A DNA stretch of 64,000 nucleotides from Adiantum capillus-veneris (GCA_014529385.2 CM043960.1:118490043-118554042); one strand, 5' to 3'. Positions 42,178 through 53,096 are shown, numbered from the stretch's first letter. Translations and numbers: made by a program. Notes: a model not told the origin generated them from the sequence alone.

Positions 42178-45100
42178 TCAAGGGGTCAAGGTAGGTTGCA
42201 AATCGAAGGCTTCCAGGTAAAGTGATAACACAGTTGGTGACTCTGCAAGTTCACCTTCTTCCATCCACTTAGCATCCATTGGTGGATAGTTTCTGAACTT
42301 TACCAAGTAACGCCTAGCAACCTTGCCTTTCACTTTCCTTTCTTTGTGTGCCAAAATCTGTTCAGGGACCAAGATCTCGTCAAGTTCCTCGACTTCCGGC
42401 TGATCTTCAGCTGGCATATCTTCTGGCACATCACCCACATAGGGTCTGAGAAGACTCACATGAAACGCATTGTGAATCTTCCAACTGTCAGGCAATTTCA
42501 GCCTATATGCAACATCACTGATTATGTCGCACACTTGAAAAGGCCCATAGTAACGCATGCTGAGCTTTGGAAACACTCTTTCCTTGCCCTTCATCTTCTT
42601 TAACCTTGCCTTTTCAAAGCGTAAAAGCACCCAATCACCAAGTGAATATACCACTTCACGACGGTGACGATCAGCTGCTTTCTTTTGCTTTGCCTGAGTC
42701 CTTTCTAAGGCCACTTTGACCTTCTTGTACATTTCATCCATGTCCTGAACATACTTATCTGCTTCAAACATCTTGTCCTTTGTATGCAGTATGGGAGGAA
42801 CTTTCTTGCCACCTTCAACTATTTCAAAAGGTGCCTTGCCAGTTGATGAATGCACTGTATTATTGTATGCATACTCCACCAATGGCAAATACTGCTCCCA
42901 CTTTCCTTTATGCTCTGATACATAGCACTTCAGCAGATCTAGGACAGTAGAATTTGCCTCTTCTGACTGCCCATCTGTTTGAGGATGAAATGACGAAGAG
43001 AATTTGAGCGTGGTGCCCATATTCTCAAACAAGCCTCTCCAGAACAAACTTGTCATGCGTGGATCACGGTCGCTAACAATCGACTGTGGCATGCCATGAT
43101 ACTTGAAAATATTGCTCATAAACAAGGGTGCCATCTGATCTGGCTTTATCTTCTTCCTGACAGGAATAAAATGAGCCTGTTTGCTGAATCTGCAAATAAT
43201 GGTCCAAATACCATCGTTTCCTGTCTGCGTTCTCGGAAGATCAAAGATAAAATCCATAGCAATACTTTCCCATGGTTTATCTGGAATAGGTAGTGGTTGC
43301 AATAACCCTGGTGCCTTTTGCCTGTCAAACTTGACCTTTTGGCATATTAGGCATTCTCGCACAAAGGCATCCACATCCCTTCTCAATGTAGGCCAATAGA
43401 AGAATGTCTCTACCGCTTTAACTGTAGCATCGATACCACGATGCCCTGCATACGGTGGGACATGACTCTCTTCCATAACTTTGCGTCGCAATGGCTTTGT
43501 GACACACAATCTGCCATGCATCATCATGAACCCGTCTTTAAGAAGATAGTGTTCATGACGTTGTCCATCCATTAGTTGCTCGAAGACCCTTGCAAAATCT
43601 TCATCATTTGCATACTGTTCTCTCATATCATCAAGTTCATGATGATAAGGAATTGACACAGCTGAAATTTGTGGCTTCCTAGACAAGGCATCAGCCACAA
43701 CGTTCTTCTTGCCTTCCACATGCACAATCTGAAAATGGAACATGGACAAGATATTTGCCCATCGCATATGCTTTTCAGATAACTTTGTCTGTGTCAAGAA
43801 GTATCGCAAGGTCTGATGGTCCGTTTGGACAACAAAGTCTGCACCTAGCAGGTAGTGTTTCCAACTTAAGAGCGCATGAATCACAGCCAGTAACTCTTTC
43901 TCATAGACCTGCATGGTCATCTCTGGCCCTTGCAAAATTCTGCTCTCATAGGCTACTACCCTGCCATCTTGCATTAGCACAGCACCAATGCTACTACCGC
44001 AGGCATCACACTGGACCACAAATGACTTCCTAAGATCTGGCAACACAATGACTGGATCCGAAGTCATCTTTTCCTTTAAGAGATTAAAAGCTGAAATCTC
44101 TTTTTGTGTCCATCTAAAGGTGACTGCCTTCTTTTGAAGAGCATGTAAAGGTGAAGCAATCTCAGCGAAATTTCGGATAAACCTTCTGTAATAGGAGCAT
44201 AGTCCCAAGAAGCTTCGGATATCATGCACCGTCTTCAAATTTGGCCATGACTTGATCGCTTCAACTTTTGCAGGATCCATTCTGACACCATCCTTTGAGA
44301 CAATGTGTCCCAGAAAGTGAATCTCTTCCAGAAAAAACTCACTTTTCTTTGCATTGATGAGCAACCTATGACTGCGTAGCTCTTTGAACACAATGGCCAA
44401 GTGATGCCTATGCTCCTCTTCATTCCTTGAGTAGACTATCATGTCATCAAAGAATGTACCAACAAACTGCTGGTGTGGACGGAAAATTCTGTCCATCATC
44501 CTATTGAACGTAGCAGGAGCATTTGTGAGACCAAAGGGCATCACTAAAAATTCGTAAAGGCCAAACGTTGTTCTAAAAGCAGTCTTGTGCACATCCTCTG
44601 ATCTAATGCGGATCTGATGATACCCACTCTTTAGATCTATCCTGCTAAACATAGCTGCTCCTTCTAATTTGTCCATAATATCATCAATTCTAGGTATAGG
44701 GAACCTATTCTTGATGGTATTCTTGTTCAGTGCACGGTAGTCGATGCACATACGCCATGAGCCATCTTTTTTCTGCACCAACAATACTGGAGAACAGAAT
44801 GGAGATGAACTGGGCTGAATCAGCCCTTTTTCTAACAGCTCCTGTACTTGGCCCATTATCTCTTTCTGCTGAGCCGCACTAACCCTGTACGGAGGCTTAT
44901 TTGGTGGGCTACAGCCTGGCACCAAATCTATCGCATGGTCCTCGGGTCTCTCTGGCGGTAATTGAGACGGTAATGAATCGGAAAAACAGTCACTATACTG
45001 TTGTAAAAACATTGACCTTTCTTTATCTAGCACAGATAAATTTGATTCATCACAATCTGACACTTCACGTGCAAAAACCAAGTACGCAGAAAGATGCTTT

Positions 45101-47286
45101 TTCATTACAGAAGTAATAACAGAAGCTGATACAGTAGGAATAGACTCCCCTTTAAGCTTTACATCCAGAATGTGAGTCTTTCCCCTGCTCTGTACAGTGA
45201 TCTTTTTGTTGTAGGCATCCATGATTCCCTGTACACGAAATAACCAAGGAATACCTAACAACACATCACATCCGTCCAGTGGCATGATGTAAAATTCTTC
45301 AGCATCTACATAGGACTGGATATGTAGACGCAACTTTCCAATGATGGGTGTCACAGCCTCTGTATGGCCAGGACATGCCAAACCTGCCTCTGCTGTATAC
45401 CCCATCTCTTCAGGTCTGATTCCCAACTTTGAAGCCAATTCTGGGGAAATGAAGTTGGCTTTGGCACCTGGATCAAAGAAGATAAGCACTGTTTGATCCC
45501 TAACCTTTCCCCATGCTCTGCAAAGCTCACTTGCATCTGAATTTGGCTTGTCGCCCACCATATCTGGCACTAGACCAGCCATGGGCTTCTTTCCCTTCCT
45601 GTCCTCCTTGTCTTCAGAATCAGCTGGCCTTTTCTTTGTAGGACAGTTGTAAGCAATGTGGCCAGGCTGCTCACATATAAAGCATTTGTTCTCTGTCCTC
45701 AGGACCTTCTTTTGCTCTTCTGACTTGCGAGGAAAACGTCTTTTCCATTTCTTTGCTGGTCCTTTTTCTGATTCAGCCGTAGCTTTGTCTTTCCCTGCGT
45801 TGGCTGACTCCTGAGTCCCTTTAGGAGCCTCATTGGGAACGTGCTTCTTGGCTGAATTTTTCTTGCCTGATCCTGCCTTGACGCCAGTGTTAAATTCACA
45901 ATCTTCTCCCTTGAGCAAACCATTGCCAGTGTTTGCTACCTCGATGAGCTGCGTCAAAGTAGTGACTTTTGTCTTCGTACAGTACTTTCTCAATCCTTTA
46001 GGTAGGCCACAACAGTATTTTTCAATCTGTTCTGTCAATGGCACAAACCTATAGGAAGTTACTGGAAGTAGAGCTTTCCAAAACTTCCGATTGTAATCAT
46101 CCAGATTTCTGCAAGTGGCAGCATTAAGCTGGTGCCATTCTGTCATGACATCTGCTTCGAAATCATCAGATAACCATGCTGCTGCAAAAATCTGCTTGAA
46201 GTAAATCCATGTGGACGGAGCTTGCCCTTGAAGCAATAAAGTTGTCCACCATTGTCCCGCATTCCCTGTCAAGAAAGTGGCTGCCTTGCGGACCTTTGAA
46301 GCCTCTGTAAAGTTTCCCCCTGCATAGGCCTTATCAAACTGCTGGAGGAATGAAAGAGCCTTCTTCCTGTCATCAAACCCTGTAAAGGTCGTGAATGACA
46401 CACCTTTGCCACCTTCTTTGTACGGAGTTGGCCTCTCCAGCGGCGTTAAATTGTCATATGGAAGTGACTGAAACATGGGAACACTATTAAGGTTCATCTG
46501 TGTTCCTTGGCCGCTATTAACTTGACCTGGAAATGCCATATTTGGCTGCTGATTTGTAATTCCAGCCATACCAAAATTTGCTTGTGGCATCCCAAATTGT
46601 CCCTGAGTGCTTTGAAACCCTGGTTGCATACCCATGACACTGTACATGGGGTTAGGCATCATCGTTTGAGCACCCGCAAACACTGTTCCTGGCGTATAAA
46701 ATTGATTTCCAGGTGCATGACCAGCCATGCTCTGAAATACCGATCCACCTCCAAAATAGCCAGGGTGTACTGAAGGTGGTGGGAAGACCTGTTGCATAGC
46801 CTGTAAGTTGCTTCCCTGCCCATTAGAACCAGCTATAGGCTGTTGAAAGGTGGCGGGCTGAATTGGTACAGCTTGAAAAACTGGCATCTCAGCCACCTGT
46901 TCTTGCACCTTAGGCATACGTTGTGGAGACTGCATGTTCTCCGTCAAGTGTACAGGTGTTTCCATTGACTGTGCGGTATGAATCACCTGTGTTCGAGCCT
47001 TAACAGGCTTTTGAATATGATCCAGTGACCCAACTTGCTGAGACGGAACCGGAGGTTGCAGAAAGGCTAAAAACCTCGGATTCTGCATTACTTGTGTGAA
47101 CATAGCCACAGCAGTAACCAACTGGGTCCTGAATATATCATCATCAGTCTGTGGTGGTCTTGAGGACTCACCCACTTCATGTGTCTGTTGACCCTGTGAA
47201 GAGGAAACCTCTTCAGTCACATCATCTGGTCTGTCAGCCATAATTACAATTCCCTGTGTCTCGTCTATGATCCCCTGTGTCTTCAA
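42178..47286 (-). CDS. Gag-pol polyprotein of C, 1702 aa, with chromodomain
   Basis: One continuous frame. A Gln/Pro-rich N-terminus (to about 270) precedes a gag capsid-like region (about 290-440). The CCHC knuckle CFICEQPGHIAYNCP is near 540, and protease FFDPGAKANFIS near 604. RT has [11 protein letters not shown] and FDDMIVYSRN (about 950), and RNase H has VQCDACGSSIGAVLMQ. Integrase has an HHCC zinc region near 1280 and catalytic Asp, Asp, Glu in MDFIFDLP, VSDRDPRM and GQSEEAN (1343-1441). A C-terminal chromodomain (about 1640-1680, RRYLVKFRNYPPMDAKWMEE) follows. Gag and pol are in one frame, as is usual for plant chromoviruses. The length is normal and the element looks whole. Confidence 0.95.
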   Translation of the reverse strand: MKTQGIIDETQGIVIMADRPDDVTEEVSSSQGQQTHEVGESSRPPQTDDDIFRTQLVTAVAMFTQVMQNPRFLAFLQPPVPSQQVGSLDHIQKPVKARTQVIHTAQSMETPVHLTENMQSPQRMPKVQEQVAEMPVFQAVPIQPATFQQPIAGSNGQGSNLQAMQQVFPPPSVHPGYFGGGSVFQSMAGHAPGNQFYTPGTVFAGAQTMMPNPMYSVMGMQPGFQSTQGQFGMPQANFGMAGITNQQPNMAFPGQVNSGQGTQMNLNSVPMFQSLPYDNLTPLERPTPYKEGGKGVSFTTFTGFDDRKKALSFLQQFDKAYAGGNFTEASKVRKAATFLTGNAGQWWTTLLLQGQAPSTWIYFKQIFAAAWLSDDFEADVMTEWHQLNAATCRNLDDYNRKFWKALLPVTSYRFVPLTEQIEKYCCGLPKGLRKYCTKTKVTTLTQLIEVANTGNGLLKGEDCEFNTGVKAGSGKKNSAKKHVPNEAPKGTQESANAGKDKATAESEKGPAKKWKRRFPRKSEEQKKVLRTENKCFICEQPGHIAYNCPTKKRPADSEDKEDRKGKKPMAGLVPDMVGDKPNSDASELCRAWGKVRDQTVLIFFDPGAKANFISPELASKLGIRPEEMGYTAEAGLACPGHTEAVTPIIGKLRLHIQSYVDAEEFYIMPLDGCDVLLGIPWLFRVQGIMDAYNKKITVQSRGKTHILDVKLKGESIPTVSASVITSVMKKHLSAYLVFAREVSDCDESNLSVLDKERSMFLQQYSDCFSDSLPSQLPPERPEDHAIDLVPGCSPPNKPPYRVSAAQQKEIMGQVQELLEKGLIQPSSSPFCSPVLLVQKKDGSWRMCIDYRALNKNTIKNRFPIPRIDDIMDKLEGAAMFSRIDLKSGYHQIRIRSEDVHKTAFRTTFGLYEFLVMPFGLTNAPATFNRMMDRIFRPHQQFVGTFFDDMIVYSRNEEEHRHHLAIVFKELRSHRLLINAKKSEFFLEEIHFLGHIVSKDGVRMDPAKVEAIKSWPNLKTVHDIRSFLGLCSYYRRFIRNFAEIASPLHALQKKAVTFRWTQKEISAFNLLKEKMTSDPVIVLPDLRKSFVVQCDACGSSIGAVLMQDGRVVAYESRILQGPEMTMQVYEKELLAVIHALLSWKHYLLGADFVVQTDHQTLRYFLTQTKLSEKHMRWANILSMFHFQIVHVEGKKNVVADALSRKPQISAVSIPYHHELDDMREQYANDEDFARVFEQLMDGQRHEHYLLKDGFMMMHGRLCVTKPLRRKVMEESHVPPYAGHRGIDATVKAVETFFYWPTLRRDVDAFVRECLICQKVKFDRQKAPGLLQPLPIPDKPWESIAMDFIFDLPRTQTGNDGIWTIICRFSKQAHFIPVRKKIKPDQMAPLFMSNIFKYHGMPQSIVSDRDPRMTSLFWRGLFENMGTTLKFSSSFHPQTDGQSEEANSTVLDLLKCYVSEHKGKWEQYLPLVEYAYNNTVHSSTGKAPFEIVEGGKKVPPILHTKDKMFEADKYVQDMDEMYKKVKVALERTQAKQKKAADRHRREVVYSLGDWVLLRFEKARLKKMKGKERVFPKLSMRYYGPFQVCDIISDVAYRLKLPDSWKIHNAFHVSLLRPYVGDVPEDMPAEDQPEVEELDEILVPEQILAHKERKVKGKVARRYLVKFRNYPPMDAKWMEEGELAESPTVLSLYLEAFDLQPTLTP

Positions 47287-47333
47287 GCCGAAAACTGACC
47301 AAGGCTCACTTCTATGGGAAAAAGTGATTTAAT

Positions 47334-47349
47334 CCCGTCGATGGAACCA
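47334..47349 (-). other. Primer-site candidate of C, not initiator-Met
   Basis: On the element strand TGGTTCCATCGACGGG directly follows the 5' LTR end GGTTACA. It starts TGG as a tRNA 3'-end complement must, but differs from the TGGTATCAGAGC used by all the other elements here. I cannot name the tRNA. Confidence 0.55.
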
Positions 47350-48826
47350 TGTAACCGGCCTGTTCAATCCAAAAAGGGCGGTAGACTTTACTTTAAACCT
47401 TGATTTAGCTTTCACCCATTATTAGTCGTCTATTTTACCTGTACCTTCAAGACACAACAAAGGGGAGAGGGATACAGGCTGCTAGATTGCACCTGTATGA
47501 GTAGACGGACACCAGATTGGCCCCTAACTTAGGCGCCCCTTTCGGTATTTCTTTATTGTTCAAAAGAGGGAATAAACGCTGTGGTTCCTACAAGCTGCCC
47601 CGCACAAACTCGGCTGAATTTCCACTGTTCCAGCCCGATTTCGGCAGCATAACTGTACTAGAACCCTTCACGGTCAGTATTCCCACGCATTGACCGACTT
47701 TCCCGACGCATACGGGCACTTTACAAAACCTGGCGAGAATCTGCAGCACGCTGAATTCTCTGTTTTCAGCCCTGAAAATGCTCCAGATCGCCTGTACAGC
47801 GGTCCCCTTGCGTCCCCGAACCTCCTGGGGGTATTAGGGTCCGTTTAGGGCCAAAACCCTAAACCTGCAAAAATACACAGCAGGCTGTAATTCACTGTTT
47901 CGGGCTCCGTTTCGCGTGCCGGTCGCATCCCTAGCAAGTCCTCAAGCTCCCGCACCTGTAGGGCTACTTGCCCTTTGAATCGGACGAGATTTCTGGCGTG
48001 AAACCTCTCCGAATTCACCTGTACCTGCGGGGGGATTAGCCGCTAGCTAATCCAGTACCTGTGCAAGAGGCTCTTGCCTCGGCAATCGCGCATGAACCCA
48101 CACAATTGTACATTGGTCAAATGAAGAGCCCACTAGAGGGGCATAACATACTGCCAAAGGGGAGAGAGAGGGCAGTGCGTAGCGTGCAGGGCATCACTCC
48201 TGGCACCGCACTGTGCATAAGAGGGAAAGCAAGCACTCCATAGCTCTTAACCTGTGACAGAGACTTGCAAAATGAGCCTCCCAACTATAAATCACGTTTT
48301 TGCCTTCTCTATAAGTAGTAAACTGGCCTCAAAGTGCCAAGTGTCACTCATTTGTGCATTTTCCCGCTTTAGACCCTCGGGTCTAAAAATATCTCACCTG
48401 CAGCCTCTGTTGACTTGGCCACAGAGTAACAAAATGATCCCCATGTCAAACTGCACGTAATGACGCGAAGACATTTTCAGGTCCCAAAATAGCAGTTCCC
48501 TAAATTTTAGGAGATGCTGCCATTGTATCTTTCTAGGTCATCCGACCCTCTTTGTACACTGCGGCCACATCCAAAACTGAAATGTAGCCTCTGTAGCAAA
48601 GGATTCCACTTTGGCTAGTCAATGACCCCACTTGGCTAACCATAGTCCTTGTCCAACCTTAGTGCTCTCTTGCCCTCAGGCCTGGACTCCCTCTGGACAG
48701 TTCCACACTAGCTATGCAATGCAGGGCAGTTAGATTTCCCGAGGGGTGTTTCCAAAAAGTGAAAGTAAATAGATAATAAGAAAGAAATCAACAAAAAGGA
48801 TAGATAGTAGTCACACGCTGGTGACA
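47350..48826 (-). repeat. Right (5') LTR of C
   Basis: 1477 bp, nearly identical to 40128-41604. On the plus strand it begins TGTAACCGGCC. Confidence 0.95.
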
Positions 48827-48831
48827 GAAGT

Positions 48832-49560
48832 ACTATGTGTTCGTATGATGAATGAGCACGCATTGTTCGAGTGTTTCAGTCGTGATCGTTTCCTGTATTT
48901 TAGTCAGTATTTTTATGTGATCCCTTTCCAAAGGCATGCCATATTGTACGTTGAGCACGATTCACTCATGAATGAGCATGGATGTATGCGGATTTCTCAT
49001 GAAAAGCTGAAAAGTATACATTCAAGGAAGTCACATCCCATGTCTCTTCTTTGGCATGACATCATCGTAGAAAGAGCACAAGCAGGATTGAGCATCAAAG
49101 CATAGGCATTTCCATTGTGTTTTGCCACAGTTTATTGATTTAGATCAGAAAGACAATTTTTGATTTCATTGTTTGAGTGTGTTTGATGAACGGTTTGGCA
49201 CTCCGTCACTTTGTTTATCTGCGTTGCATGCACAGTTTTTTCGAAGGAATAGTATTTTTCCAGTCACTTTACATGGAATGGGTATGTTCATGTTTTTGTG
49301 TTGGAAGTGGTTTCAAGAATTTTCAGCCTTGGCGATTCTTGAAGAAGGTAGACGCATGACTATAGACGAAGTGGAAGCATTGAAGATGACTTTGTGTCGC
49401 TTTCGGCGCGGCCCAAAGAAGAAGGCATTGCAGACCTTTATGAAGTTCAAGTATCGCATGACCCACGCATCATAGTGGGCCAGCGACTAGTCCTTTCCAG
49501 GATTCCAGACCCTGTTGGCGATCTTCCTCGACGCCATACAGTTCGGTATAAGTACCTCAC
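48832..49560 (+). pseudogene. Family B accessory ORF remnant, C-terminal part (B' copy)
   Basis: HALFECFSRDRFLYFSQYFY, HEKLKSIHSRKSH and FDERFGTPSL match the C-terminal part of the 36271-37449 ORF and the coding beyond it. Farther on, ALQTFMKFKYRMTHAS lies where related elements carry the end of a chromodomain. Fossil, several breaks. Confidence 0.7.
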
Positions 49561-49563
49561 TTT

Positions 49564-49576
49564 GAAAAGGAGGGGA
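49564..49576 (+). other. Polypurine tract of B'
   Basis: GAAAAGGAGGGGA adjoins the LTR start at 49577. Confidence 0.85.
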
Positions 49577-50768
49577 TGTCACGTGACACATCCAACCCTA
49601 TGTATCTGTGGACAAGCTACAGCACGACCAGGCTTCAGTTCAGTCAAGTTAGTCTAGAACAGGAAGTGATCTAGCACTTTTGTGAGTCTGTTCGCAAACC
49701 GTGCATGTCCAGACACTTAGAGTAGATGCATATCCTCTGGTTGCACATAACATGATCATCAGATTTCCAGCAGAACTTATCAGGAGCATTTTTACAGTGT
49801 ATAGACCTATTTTCTCTATTTTTGACATTATTCACTTATTATTTTTAAGTGACTTTTGTTGGGAACTAGGTAGGGCAATTTTGCAAGGAAGTATAAAAGA
49901 AAACCTAGTGCTAGCACTTTCTGGCAGAAGAGGTAGCAGGAGCACTTGCTCAACAGGCACCTTCTCAGCAGGACCCCCAACAGAGGAACCCTAGCGTCTC
50001 TTGCAGTAGGCAAGGCCTAGCGTTTTCAGCAAAAGACAAATCAGCCAGCGTTTTGCACTTGCAGTTTCGTGGCGACAGTAGTACCCAGATCAGCCCTGCC
50101 GTTTTTGCATTGCAGAGCAGCCCGGCAACAACAGGAGAACAGATCCCTAGCGTTTCTACAACAAGGACAAGAATTCAGCCCCTAGCATTTTTGGTTTGCA
50201 GATCAACCTCAGCGTTTTTGCAGATCTTCGCGACGGAATCAACCCTAGACTCAGCGTTTTCAGTTTTCAGCAGTCAGTTTCCGCAGTAGAACCCCCAAAC
50301 CTCGCAAATCTCACCTTCCCGCAATAGATTCTCGCCGCACGGCCAGATCCGGCGAAGTTTACAGATTCAGCCCGGAAAACGCAGATTTCAGCATCTGCGT
50401 TTCCAGCGCATCGTCGTCATCAAGATTTGCAGATTTCAGCCTTCAGATTTCAGCCAGTCTCGTCGTCGTCGACATCGTCGGCAAGTCCAAGCATTGTAGA
50501 GATTTGTGCAATCAATAGTAGACCGCTCTCGCCATAGAGAGTGGGGCCTTCGGAGGAGGGTTTGACAACATTCTGGTGTCGTATTCTTCTCTCTCTATCT
50601 CTCATCTCAGCATCTTCATTCATAGTGTTCACCGCTTTGTTTGTATCCATTGCACTCTCTCACTAAAGGAACGGAAGGCTCTCCCTTCCGTAAGTAAAAG
50701 GAACCTTGAGCACAGTCGGAGCACTCATCTTGAGCAAAGTTCAACATTCACTTCCGCTGCACCTTACA
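49577..50768 (+). repeat. Family B LTR (3' LTR of B')
   Basis: Starts with the palindrome TGTCACGTGACA and ends TTCCGCTGCACCTTACA, the same ends as the minus-strand copies. AGCGTTTT words lie at 49990-50275. Confidence 0.85.
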
Positions 50769-50944
50769 CATCGAATTTGCCCGGAGGTGTTTCATCTTGA
50801 AGAGTTATGGCGGCGACATTCGCCATTCGAGTCAGTAGAGTTTGCACTCGAGGTATTGTATGTGTGTACATCACATTTACACAATCAAAAGCAAATACCA
50901 CATCGGCAATGGTGTGGGGGGCCTTTGGTTGGGATCCCATCGGG

Positions 50945-51003
<59 letters not shown>

Positions 51004-51157
51004 ACGTCTCTACCGCTCTCTTATTCCCTCTCTGCAAGGAAAGTAAAAGGAACCATCACTCAAGCTAAAAGCTAGCACTCACGCAAGGAAAGAATTAAAG
51101 GATTTTTAGAAGTGTAAAACCTAGATCTTCACCATTTCAATTCCGCTGCATCTGACA
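50769..51157 (+). repeat. LTR of element E (incomplete)
   Basis: Ends CCGCTGCATCTGACA one base before an initiator-Met primer site and contains a CT microsatellite (50950-51001). The 5' part was probably displaced by B'. No second copy is in the window. Confidence 0.6.
50950..51001. repeat. CT microsatellite
   Basis: A CT run of about 52 bp inside LTR E. Confidence 0.95.
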
Positions 51158-51158
51158 T

Positions 51159-51170
51159 TGGTATCAGAGC
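51159..51170 (+). other. Primer-binding site of E (initiator tRNA-Met)
   Basis: TGGTATCAGAGC two bases after LTR end TCTGACA. Confidence 0.9.
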
Positions 51171-51560
51171 TTTGTGATTTTGCGCTAATCTGCTAACCTC
51201 TGGATTTTTGTTTACTCTCTAGTATTTGAGTGTGTTGTAGCGTTTTTCTTAAGGACGCTTCTCTCACTCAGGGAACGACAGGACCTACCATTGCGCGTAA
51301 GACCGTGCGCCTTGAACGTAGGAAATAAAAACACTGTATACCCGGGGTTAAGGTTGTGGTGAGCTTGTGAGAGGGTAGGTGACTTGGTGTGTGCGCTTGA
51401 CCACCTCAACATAAAGAGATCTTAGCATGGATATTTGCAGTCATAGCTTTTTTGATATAACATATCGCATCATTGAAGACATGCATTGGAAACATGACTT
51501 TGTTGATTTGAGTGTCAGGATTTGTTAGCGGCCTATGAGGACAAAGGAAGGCGCCATCCA
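51171..51560 (+). other. Leader of E, no gag seen
   Basis: Untranslated sequence with one short frame near 51427 (MDICSHSFFDITYRIIEDMH). It is cut by a LINE fragment at about 51560. Confidence 0.45.
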
Positions 51561-51562
51561 CA

Positions 51563-53096
51563 TCAGCCTATTAGCTTTGATGTGCGCATCTGACCAATGG
51601 CACATCGTATCCCATAGGATAAATGAGTGTCCATATAGGCCGGTCTGATCACATATCCATCTTCTAGTAGTTGGAGAAGATGCTCTCTATAGAAAGCCAT
51701 CTTCATGCCCAACTCTTGTGCCGGTTGTATCCATGGGCTCCTGGTATCTAGCTGAATCAAACCTTGGCGTATGAGTCTAGTGATCTTTGTCCATGTGAGA
51801 GACAGGGAGGGTGCATCCAAGGAGTACAGGAGCAGAGGTAGTCTATCCATGTTGAAGCCATGTGATTGAAACCATGATGTCATCTGCCCATACCAACATG
51901 TTGTGTCCCCTTGTAGCGCTAGCTCTTGAGATGACTCAAGGGCTGGCCGAGCATATCTATCTCTAGGAAGGTCCCATAAATTATGCATGAAGGATATTGA
52001 TCTAGTAAGGGCCTCGACCACGAGAGGGGGGGCAGCTAGCTCAGCTCGAGTAATCTTATGTGGCACTGAGGCCTTAGCCCGAATCATCGGAGAGATCATA
52101 GAGACTAGAGGCCTCTCCATACATCTTCATCTATCAGTGCTACCTGATCTGCCATGATGTTCCACCGATCCCCAAATCTGAACCCCATAGAGCATAGCTG
52201 AAGCCACTAGAGTGTCAAAAAGCCAAAGCTTTGTTCGAGGTTCCTGAAATTGAACCTGCGAACATATCTTCTCCACTCCTCCAAGGGCTGCATAAGCTCT
52301 CGTCAATCTAGTTTCTACTGCTCTCCTCAATGAATATACCGGTCCATTGAAGACCACCCCAAGATAGGTGTATGCATCCGTATACTCCACTGTCTCCTGG
52401 CCATATGTAAAAGTGGGTGCTGACCTCCTGCCCCACTGTGGTGTGGTGTTAAACACCATAACCTTGGTTTCCCCAGGTTAATAGACAATCCACTATCGTG
52501 GGAAAATGTGTACAAAGCATTTAAGTGATGCTGCATCGCCTCTGGGGAGTCAGAAATCAACACAATATCATCGGCATATAACAATAGTGGGATCCATGTC
52601 CCTGCCAACTGTGCTCCTCTATCACCATCTCTCTCAATGTAGTTAGCAACCTCATCCACATACATGCCAAATAGCGTAGGAAATAGCGGGCAGCCATGTT
52701 TCACCTCAATGGTGGAGTGAACCAAATGAGAAATCCCCTCTGGAGTGCATACATGCCCCCTTATTGACATGTATAGAGCCATGATCCCCCAAATCAACTC
52801 TTTAGGTACTCCCATCTCCTACAATCTACGCATCACTCTAGCTCTGGGCACTGTTCGAAGGCTTTGCGGAAATCCACAAAGCAACAATAGAGCCGTCTCC
52901 CACGTGATCTCCCCTCCTCAATAATGGCTTTGAGTGTCAGAATATGATCAAGAGTAGAGAAACCTCTTCTGAAACCTGTCTATCTTGTTGCTCGTACACC
53001 CACTCTCTCTGCCCATCTACTCAATTGTTGCTCAAGGATGGATGCGTACAACCGTGCCAATGTGTGTCATAGTGTGGTAGTTCCCAGGCTCCATAT
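51563..53096 (-). mobile_element. LINE fragment, RT core, minus strand
   Basis: Minus-strand frames give LARLYASILEQQLS, GFRRGFSTLDHILTLKAIIE, CFVDFRKAFEQCPE, STIEVKHGCPLFPTLFGMYV and LLYADDIVLISDS (the YADD catalytic box near 52575). They continue to TSWFQSHGFNMDRLPLLLYS and GIRCAIGQMRTS at 51563. These match the plus-strand LINE at 61080-62575. The fragment lacks the endonuclease, the C-terminal zinc knuckle and the 3' tail. At least one frame change lies near 52450-52330, so it is dead. Confidence 0.85.

Larger units (their letters stand above)
40128..48826 (-). mobile_element. Ty3/gypsy chromovirus C, very young and whole-looking
   Basis: The 8699-bp element has two 1477-bp LTRs that differ at about 2 positions by eye, perfect target duplications GAAGT (40123-40127, 48827-48831), a purine tract (41605-41618), a primer-site candidate (47334-47349) and one uninterrupted 1702-codon gag-pol frame. 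LTR identity near 99.9% makes it the youngest element in the window. It lies inside the accessory ORF of B'. Confidence 0.95.
30489..50768 (+). mobile_element. LTR element B', plus-strand copy, with A, B and C nested inside
   Basis: Family B LTR sequence in plus orientation lies at 30489-31403 (incomplete) and 49577-50768. Between them are remnants of the family's accessory ORF (39526-40122 and 48832-49560), interrupted by element C. An antisense gypsy piece (A) occupies 31404-39525. The polypurine tract GAAAAGGAGGGGA (49564-49576) abuts the 3' LTR. Multiply broken and old. Confidence 0.7.
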
